DNA of 58,214 bases from Halochromatium salexigens. Lineage in GTDB: Bacteria; Pseudomonadota; Gammaproteobacteria; Chromatiales; Chromatiaceae. The stretch is taken from assembly GCF_016653295.1 (NCBI RefSeq), contig NZ_NHSF01000014.1, forward strand, positions 1 to 58,214, given 5' to 3'. The position numbers and the translations under genes were made by a program. The notes beneath the pieces are model-generated. The model made no database searches. It saw nothing but the letters and a program-made list of their open reading frames with translations, and was not told where the DNA came from. Below are positions 52,622 through 58,214 of this stretch, in pieces. Every line of letters starts with the position of its first letter. The first letter of the stretch is position 1.

Positions 52622-55600
52622 ATGTCGACCGCAGCCTTAAAGAAGCAAGCCTACGCTGAAGCATTCGTACAGACGTTGGCGGGTGATCTTGAGCTGAGCC
52701 CACAGCTCGAGGCGATTTTTGTCCGCATCCTGTCGCGTCAGTTGGACTATGACGCAGACGCCGACGAGATTATTCGTCCTAATGAGGGTGTCTTCAACAA
52801 CCTGGCCAAGGCCTTTACCTTTCAGGCGACGCCGGTGGCCGAACGCCCGGACGGTGGTCCGAGCGACTACGATGACCTCCTCGTTCAGGCCGACGCCGAC
52901 GCCCAGGAGGAGCAACAAGAGATCGAGCCGGAGCCAGAGCCAGGCGAGATCGTCTTCAATGCCGAGTGGACCAATTCCGAGCCGGCCATGGAAGCCGTTG
53001 CGTCCAAACTCAGCATCGAGGCTGAACCGTTCCAACTCTTCGATCTCAAGACCCTGGAGCTGAAGGTGGGTGATACCACCGTTGTCGTCGACGAGATCGA
53101 TGCGGAAGGCGAAGACGATGCGGAAGTGATCGAAAAGCTGGAGGCGGCACTCAACGATTCTGATGGTTTCCAGGAGAATAACCTGGAGGCTAGCTATTCC
53201 CTTGCAAATGAGACGCTGACCATCACCAATGAGGACGGTAAGGCGTTTTCCACGGAAGATGTGAAACTCTTGAATGCCGGTGAGCAGGCCACTGCTTCAA
53301 CGGCCAAGATCGAGATTCTTCAGGGAACATTGCTCAACGCTCGCGCTCTGGCGTTCACCATCGATGGCCAGGATGTCGCTGTTGAGATCGAGGATGACGA
53401 TGCAGGGACAGTTGCTGGGGTTCTTGCTAGCTTTACAAGCGAGATCCAAGCCAAGACCATCGACGATGACACGCCTTTCAGCGATATGGAGGTGACATAC
53501 GACACTGGGCACTTAGTCATCACCGATGACAAAGGTCGTGCGTTTGTTGAGGGGAGTGTCACGCTCGAAGACGGAGGTCAACCCGCTGAGCCCTCAACGA
53601 TGTATGTGACCGGTGTCAGCAGCGCGGATGCCACTAGCGCGGCTCGCTTAACGCTTGATATCGCTGGCTACGATGGGGTCCAAGTCAAGGTCGATGGCGC
53701 GACCAGTCTGGCGAGTCTTGCAGATCAGTTAAATGATGGGTTTGATGCCTGGGAGGCAGATGATGGGACAACGCCGCTTGCTAATCTTTTAGTCACTGCT
53801 GAGGCAAGCCAGAGTCGCCTGAAGATCGTCGATGATCTCGGTCGTCCCGGTGATGATGGACGGGTCTTTCTGGAGTCGGCAGCGGAGAACGTCGAGCCGA
53901 GCCAGGCCATCTTCACAGACATCACCGATGGGTTTGCCAGGCTGCAAGCCGGTCGTTTCAGTGCTGAGTTAGGGACTGAGATCGAGATTGATCGCGCACT
54001 CATCGATATTACCACTGGGGGTCGAACGGAGCTGGCGACCGAGATTGAGACCGTTCTGAATGCCGCTGATGATGATGAAGGCAACATCACGGTGACGGCA
54101 TCGGCTGATAACCGGATCGTTATCGAGGATGCGCTCGGGCGTGAGTTCTCCAATGTTTCGATCCTGGACATCGGTGAACCGAAGACTGACACCGAATGGT
54201 ATGTCAATGGGATCACCGATGCGGATGTCGCCGATATCGATCTCTTCAAGATCGCTGTGGCGGGGCTCAATGGTGGAGAGCCGTTCGAAATCGAGATCGA
54301 TCATGCTGCATTAACCTCCAATGATGGAACTGGCCTGGCCGCTTTCATCGACGAGAAACTTGGTGACGAGGAGGTTGAGCATCTCAGCGTCACCTATGAG
54401 GCAAGTGATGACCGGCTCGTCATCACGGACACCCTCGGTCGCGCATTGAGCGATATCGAAGCATTGAACACCGAGGGGGCCTTGCCTTCGACCGCGACCA
54501 TTAGCAATCTGAGCGATGCGATTGCGAGACTCGATGTGGGGCGCTTCTCGGCGATGATCGGTGGCGTCGAGGTGTCGCTGGCTGATGTCGATGTGGACGA
54601 TACCACCGGGGATACAACGGCATTGGCCAGTAAGATCGAGACCGTGCTGCAAAAGGCCCTGGACAATGACATCACTGTTAGTGACAAGGAGGGCAGCGGC
54701 AATAACACAGAGATCGTCATTAGCGATGCCAAAGGTCGCGCGATTCTTGTCGACGAACTGAGCCTCGCCACAGCAGGAGCAGCCTCCACGACTGCGGAGA
54801 CGGTCGCGCTGAATGGCGTTCAGCCGTTTACTGAGGCTGCTGGAACCGTCCAGTTTTTCGAGGCGGATGTCGAGTATGTCAACGATAAGCATCAGTTAGT
54901 CACCAAGCAAGTCAGAGTGAACCTGACTGGAGAGGCTGACATGGATGCTGTTGAGACCAAGCTGAATGAGGCGTTTGGAACGGCATTTAGCGATGGTCTC
55001 GGTGCTAGCAGTGGAACGGATGTCGTCGATGCCTCTTATGACGGGAGCGACATCCTCACCATCACCAACAAGACGGGCTATAGCCTCTCGGATGTTTTCC
55101 TGGGGGCTGGTGACAATCTTGATGCGGTCGCTACCGCGGACGCGAGTGGGGCTGAGGTCGAAACCGCGACCTTGACCTTCGAAGCGTTGACCGATGGTCA
55201 ATCAGTGACGGTAGCGGGGCTGACGCTGACGGCAAGTGGTGCCATCACCGCAGCCAATGTTGCTGCCGGTTTTGCAGGCCTTGCCGCCGGTGTCGAAGAA
55301 GGCAACTCGGTCACCAATGGCGCTTGGAGCGGGACGCTTGCGGACTGGACCACGACCGGCAACACGGCTACTGGCGCTGAACTCGCGTTTGCAAGAACAC
55401 CGGCCAGCTTGTCAGATCCCGACAATATTCCGGTAAGCGAATCAGGTACTCCCGAAACCGCGACCTTGACCTTCGAAGCGTTGACCGATGGTCAATCAGT
55501 GACGGTTGCAGGGCTGACGCTGACGGCAAGTGGAGCCATCACCGCAGCCAATGTTGCTGCCGGTTTTGCAGGCCTTGCCGCCGGTGCCGAAGAAGGCAAC

Positions 55601-57547
55601 TCGGTCACCGATGGCACTTGGACCGGGACGCTTGCGGACTGGACCACGACCGGCAACACAGCTAGTAGCGCTGAACTCGCGTTTGTCAGCACAACAGCTA
55701 ACGAAAATGTTGACAATATCCCGGTAAGCGAATCAGGTACTCCCGAAACCGCAACCTTGACCTTCAAGGAGTTGACCGATGGTCAAACGGTTGAGGTGGC
55801 GGGTCTGACGCTGACGGCAAGTGGAACCATCAGCGCAGCCGATGTTGCTGCCGGTTTTGCAGGCCTTGCCGCCGGTGCCGAAGAAGGCAACTCGGTCACC
55901 AATGGCGCTTGGAGCGGGACGCTTGCGGACTGGACCACGACCGGCAACACAGCTAGTGGCGCTGACCTTGCGTTTGTCAGCACACAGGTCGGAGATGTCT
56001 CTGATCTTGAACCAAACGCTGGCACGCTCGAAACCGCAACCTTGACCTTCAAGGAGTTGACCGATGGTCAAACGGTTGAGGTGGCGGGTCTGACGCTGAC
56101 GGCAAGTGGAACCATCAGCGCAGCCGATGTTGCTGCCGGTTTTGCAGGCCTTGCCGCCGGTGCCGAAGAAGGCAACTCGGTCACCAATGGCGCTTGGAGC
56201 GGGACGCTTGCGGACTGGACCACGACCGGCAACACAGCTAGTGGCGCTGACCTTGCGTTTGTCAGCACACAGGTCGGAGATGTCTCTAATCTTACCCCAG
56301 GCGGTACTGGAACACCTCCTACTGTGGTCACGGTTGGTGGCACGGATGTTGTCGCAGCGACTCCTACTGTGGTCACGGTTGGTGGCACGGATGTTATCGC
56401 AGCGACTCCTACTGTGAACACGGTTGATGGCGTCGCAGCTCCCACAGCTGTGACTGTAGTGACTGCAGAGTTCGTTGCCCCCCCAACACCCGCTGAGGTT
56501 GAACCCACTGCTAGTCAGGATGCAGGCAGCTACACCCTTGTTGTCGAGGATGACGGTAGTGGTGGCATTAAGCTCGTCTATGAAGCTGAAGATGGTGATA
56601 AGGAATTTACTCAATCTGGTAGCCAATTTACCTCTAATGAGGTGCTTGAGAGCGGCCAACCACTTGTGCTGGATAACCTGGAAAACATTAACGGTTCACA
56701 AGTCACTCCAAAGCCAGGCGACACCTTCACCGTCATCGTAGCCACTTCGGGCGCTGTGGAGGTAGCCGTCGAGGCTGCGGAGGCGCCCGAGGCGGGAACG
56801 CCCTACAACGAAAGCCAAACCCCTGTGTCAGGCACACCCGAGGGTGAGGGCGGCGATCGCATCGGTGCCTACGACACCGAACCAGGCTTTGAGGAAGACG
56901 CGCCGAATCGTCCTGAGATCACGGTCGGCACGGCTGTGCGGGAGCAGGAAGGCGTGATTGCCGGCACCGGCGCCGAGCCACTGCGCGATGCCGAGCCTCA
57001 GGAGGGCGACCCCGGCGAGCGTGAACAGCTCAATGACGGGGCTGACTTCGAGCTTGGTGCTCAGGAAGGCCACGATAAGCAAGCGCTTGGTGAACCAGCG
57101 CAGGTCTCTAATGGCAACCCCGAAGGCGACGATGCCCAGGAGATTGTCCCGCCAGAGGCCATCACGATCAGCCAGGAGGGCAGTGAGGCGACCGATGGTT
57201 CACCTTGGAGCGCGAGCATCGAGCTGACCATCGGTTCGGAAGCGCTGGAGGAGGGTGAAAACTATGAGTTCACCCTGACCTTCACGGAAGACCTGGAGGA
57301 GCCCGAGGAAGGGGCCGAGCCCGATGTTGCGAGCTTCTCTGTCCAGCGCGAGGCCGACTTCACGGCCACGGAGGTGCTGAGCGCGTTCGCCGACGAGATC
57401 GCCGACGATCCGCGGTTCACTGCTGCGCTCATCGAGGAGGGGCAACTGGACATCATTGCGGTCGAGGAGACGATCGACTACACGGCCGTGGCCGATTACG
57501 AGCTGATCGGCGTGCCGGAGGAGACCGGGCTGGATCTGGTCGTCTAA
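52622..57547 (+). CDS. Giant modular repeat protein, probable extracellular fibre
   Basis: 1641 residues from ATG 52622, which has AGGAG at 52611-52615 (an in-frame ATG at 52616 is too close; the frame opens at 52589). It is acidic and apparently cysteine-free, with no signal peptide. After a helical head (1-60) and an acidic linker come about six modules of roughly 100 residues, each ending in a motif such as LVITDDKGRAF, LKIVDDLGRPG, IVIEDALGREF or LVITDTLGRAL. Then four nearly identical modules follow (ETATLTFxxLTDGQ ... WTTTGNTASGADLAFVS), a short VVTVGGTDV repeat, an acidic Pro-rich part and a last module ending GLDLVV. The strand-helix-strand pattern recalls the flagellar hook IN motif. 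I infer an extended fibre or adhesin. Confidence 0.75.
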   Translation: MSTAALKKQAYAEAFVQTLAGDLELSPQLEAIFVRILSRQLDYDADADEIIRPNEGVFNNLAKAFTFQATPVAERPDGGPSDYDDLLVQADADAQEEQQEIEPEPEPGEIVFNAEWTNSEPAMEAVASKLSIEAEPFQLFDLKTLELKVGDTTVVVDEIDAEGEDDAEVIEKLEAALNDSDGFQENNLEASYSLANETLTITNEDGKAFSTEDVKLLNAGEQATASTAKIEILQGTLLNARALAFTIDGQDVAVEIEDDDAGTVAGVLASFTSEIQAKTIDDDTPFSDMEVTYDTGHLVITDDKGRAFVEGSVTLEDGGQPAEPSTMYVTGVSSADATSAARLTLDIAGYDGVQVKVDGATSLASLADQLNDGFDAWEADDGTTPLANLLVTAEASQSRLKIVDDLGRPGDDGRVFLESAAENVEPSQAIFTDITDGFARLQAGRFSAELGTEIEIDRALIDITTGGRTELATEIETVLNAADDDEGNITVTASADNRIVIEDALGREFSNVSILDIGEPKTDTEWYVNGITDADVADIDLFKIAVAGLNGGEPFEIEIDHAALTSNDGTGLAAFIDEKLGDEEVEHLSVTYEASDDRLVITDTLGRALSDIEALNTEGALPSTATISNLSDAIARLDVGRFSAMIGGVEVSLADVDVDDTTGDTTALASKIETVLQKALDNDITVSDKEGSGNNTEIVISDAKGRAILVDELSLATAGAASTTAETVALNGVQPFTEAAGTVQFFEADVEYVNDKHQLVTKQVRVNLTGEADMDAVETKLNEAFGTAFSDGLGASSGTDVVDASYDGSDILTITNKTGYSLSDVFLGAGDNLDAVATADASGAEVETATLTFEALTDGQSVTVAGLTLTASGAITAANVAAGFAGLAAGVEEGNSVTNGAWSGTLADWTTTGNTATGAELAFARTPASLSDPDNIPVSESGTPETATLTFEALTDGQSVTVAGLTLTASGAITAANVAAGFAGLAAGAEEGNSVTDGTWTGTLADWTTTGNTASSAELAFVSTTANENVDNIPVSESGTPETATLTFKELTDGQTVEVAGLTLTASGTISAADVAAGFAGLAAGAEEGNSVTNGAWSGTLADWTTTGNTASGADLAFVSTQVGDVSDLEPNAGTLETATLTFKELTDGQTVEVAGLTLTASGTISAADVAAGFAGLAAGAEEGNSVTNGAWSGTLADWTTTGNTASGADLAFVSTQVGDVSNLTPGGTGTPPTVVTVGGTDVVAATPTVVTVGGTDVIAATPTVNTVDGVAAPTAVTVVTAEFVAPPTPAEVEPTASQDAGSYTLVVEDDGSGGIKLVYEAEDGDKEFTQSGSQFTSNEVLESGQPLVLDNLENINGSQVTPKPGDTFTVIVATSGAVEVAVEAAEAPEAGTPYNESQTPVSGTPEGEGGDRIGAYDTEPGFEEDAPNRPEITVGTAVREQEGVIAGTGAEPLRDAEPQEGDPGEREQLNDGADFELGAQEGHDKQALGEPAQVSNGNPEGDDAQEIVPPEAITISQEGSEATDGSPWSASIELTIGSEALEEGENYEFTLTFTEDLEEPEEGAEPDVASFSVQREADFTATEVLSAFADEIADDPRFTAALIEEGQLDIIAVEETIDYTAVADYELIGVPEETGLDLVV
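55160..56313 (+). repeat. Four tandem DNA repeats of about 285-294 bp
   Basis: Copies start at 55160, 55454, 55745 and 56030, spacing 294, 291 and 285 bases, all multiples of three. Copies 3 and 4 look identical over roughly the first 255 bases by eye; copies 1 and 2 are closer to each other than to 3 and 4. Each encodes one module of the giant protein. Confidence 0.9.
56316..56450 (+). repeat. Three 45-bp repeats
   Basis: Units begin at 56316, 56361 and 56406 and encode TPTVVTVGGTDVVAA-type 15-residue units, the third diverged. They directly follow the large repeats and form a short beta-rich or flexible spacer. Confidence 0.8.
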
Positions 57548-57618
57548 GGGCTCGCGCCCGGACCCGGCCCTGGGGGCGGCGCGCTGCCCCTGGTCGCCGG
57601 GTCGGTGCTCCTGTTGCA

Positions 57619-57650
57619 AACCCCGTCACCGCAAGGTGGCGGGGTTTTTT
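57619..57650 (+). terminator. Strong Rho-independent terminator of the repeat-protein gene
   Basis: A 12-base stem with one mismatch (AACCCCGTCACC / GGTGGCGGGGTT), a GCAA tetraloop and six T (57645-57650), 72 bases after the stop codon. Confidence 0.92.
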
Positions 57651-58159
57651 CGTGTCCGGCGCCGGTGGGACGCGGGCTCGCCGGGGGGCCGCCCTGACCC
57701 CAGGGTGGGTTCAGGCTGGCCTCAGGGGGGGGTCATCCTGACCCCGGGGGTGGGGTCAAGCTGAGCCCAAAACGGGCGGATGCTGAACGAAATGGATATA
57801 AAACGCCCCCACTGAACGCGCGCCGGACCACGCGGGCGCCGCAAGGTCGGCTGACTCGGCGCCGTCGGGCCGAGCCTGCGCGCGCGGACGCGGCCAGGGG
57901 GGAGAGGGGGATAAAAAAAGTCGCACCGGGGGCTCGACAGCGTCGCGCCGAGGCGGCTAAGATGGGTGCCACTGTCGCGGGGGTGGTGCAAACACCCGCC
58001 GCGTCAAGCCCCGACTGACGCAGAGTCGAGCGCACCAGTGGCCAGCGGTATTCTAGCAAAAAGCCCCTCCTCTCGGGATGGCGTCTGCACACCGCGTCCA
58101 GCTGTGATCTCACCCGTTCAGTCGGTGGTCTCCACCCCTGTTCGATTTGGAGATTACCG
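57651..58159. other. Gene-free, palindrome-rich interval
   Basis: About 500 GC-rich bases with no convincing coding frame. The minus-strand frame over 57733-58176 is Arg/Ser/Pro-rich and looks non-coding. Contents: the palindromic cluster at 57694-57764, an isolated TATAAA (57797-57802) without a clear -35 box, and a poly-A stretch (57914-57920). This is probably an untranslated region or a decayed mobile element between the surface-protein genes and the next gene. Confidence 0.5.
57694..57764. repeat. Cluster of GGGGTCA/TGACCCC palindromes
   Basis: CTGACCCCAGGGTGGG (57694) recurs as CTGACCCCGGGGGTGGG (57738), a 44-base offset. Within the second copy GGGGTCA-TCC-TGACCCC (57729-57745) and TGACCCC-N6-GGGGTCA (57739-57758) form overlapping hairpins that exclude each other. 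Confidence 0.6.
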
Positions 58160-58214
58160 ATGGTCCAATCCGCCACCGTTCCTCAGTTCGCCACTTCGCC
58201 CGTGGATATCCTGC
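58160..58214 (+). CDS. Start of an unidentified gene, cut by window edge
   Basis: ATG 58160 follows GGAG (58149-58152) at good spacing and opens 18 codons to the edge: MVQSATVPQFATSPVDIL. Too little is visible to name the product. Confidence 0.4.
   Translation, partial: MVQSATVPQFATSPVDIL

Noticed and set aside
55160-56313. Tandem repeats as a CRISPR array
   Set aside because: Period of about 290 bp, repeats in frame and coding, no short repeat-spacer alternation and no cas genes.
57733-58176. 147-codon minus-strand frame at the right end
   Set aside because: Arg/Ser/Pro/Ala-rich, no recognisable motif, and it runs through the palindromic cluster and across the start of the gene at 58160.

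Overview
The window reads as chromosome of a GC-rich gammaproteobacterium. The glnA-ntrB-ntrC order, the rhodanese-secB-gpsA group, the EnvC/CtpA pair and the overall codon use fit the Chromatiales, probably a purple sulfur bacterium (Chromatiaceae). That placement is inference; no photosynthesis or sulfur-oxidation gene is present to prove it. I saw no rRNA, tRNA or CRISPR array.

Layout. (1) 1-399: a partial transposase running off the left edge. (2) 0.5-6.1 kb: a cation diffusion facilitator, then the nitrogen-control locus glnA-ntrB-ntrC, with a sigma-54 promoter before glnA and a perfect NtrC-type palindrome before ntrB. (3) 6.2-13.6 kb: housekeeping genes: trmL, then on the minus strand gpsA, secB, a membrane-anchored rhodanese and an ArsR regulator with a persulfide-sensor cysteine pair; then an EnvC-like amidase activator, a CtpA-type protease and a DJ-1 protein. 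(4) 13.6-16.6 kb: a WecA-type sugar-phosphate transferase and a CapD/FlaA1-type dehydratase that start surface-glycan synthesis. (5) 16.6-17.4 kb: a TacA/TacT toxin-antitoxin pair. (6) 17.5-29.5 kb: a type II secretion operon E-F-[Uma2, small ORF]-G-H-I-J-K-L-M-C-D; an 18-bp direct repeat brackets the Uma2 gene. (7) 29.5-46.4 kb: a polysaccharide locus with kdsD, galE, UDP-xylose synthase, several glycosyltransferases and methyltransferases, a secreted beta-helix protein and a Wzt/Wzm ABC exporter. By eye its first part (about 30.5-36 kb) is less GC-rich than the flanks. (8) 46.8-57.5 kb: three large acidic, apparently cysteine-free repeat proteins that look like S-layer or extracellular-matrix components. 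(9) The right edge: a strong terminator, a palindrome-rich gap and the first 18 codons of another gene.

The most interesting signal links parts 7 and 8. The glycosyltransferase at 34.2 kb starts with six tandem 38-residue repeats (pattern FDxxWYLxxxPDVxxxGxNPLxHYxxxG), and the S-layer-like protein at 46.8 kb starts with three 41-44-residue repeats of the same family. A shared module on a glycan-building enzyme and on a likely surface protein, separated only by a glycan-export locus, suggests that the machinery and the surface layer are physically coupled. The third matrix protein is built almost wholly of modules about 97-100 residues long, including four tandem DNA repeats of which the last two look identical over about 250 bp.
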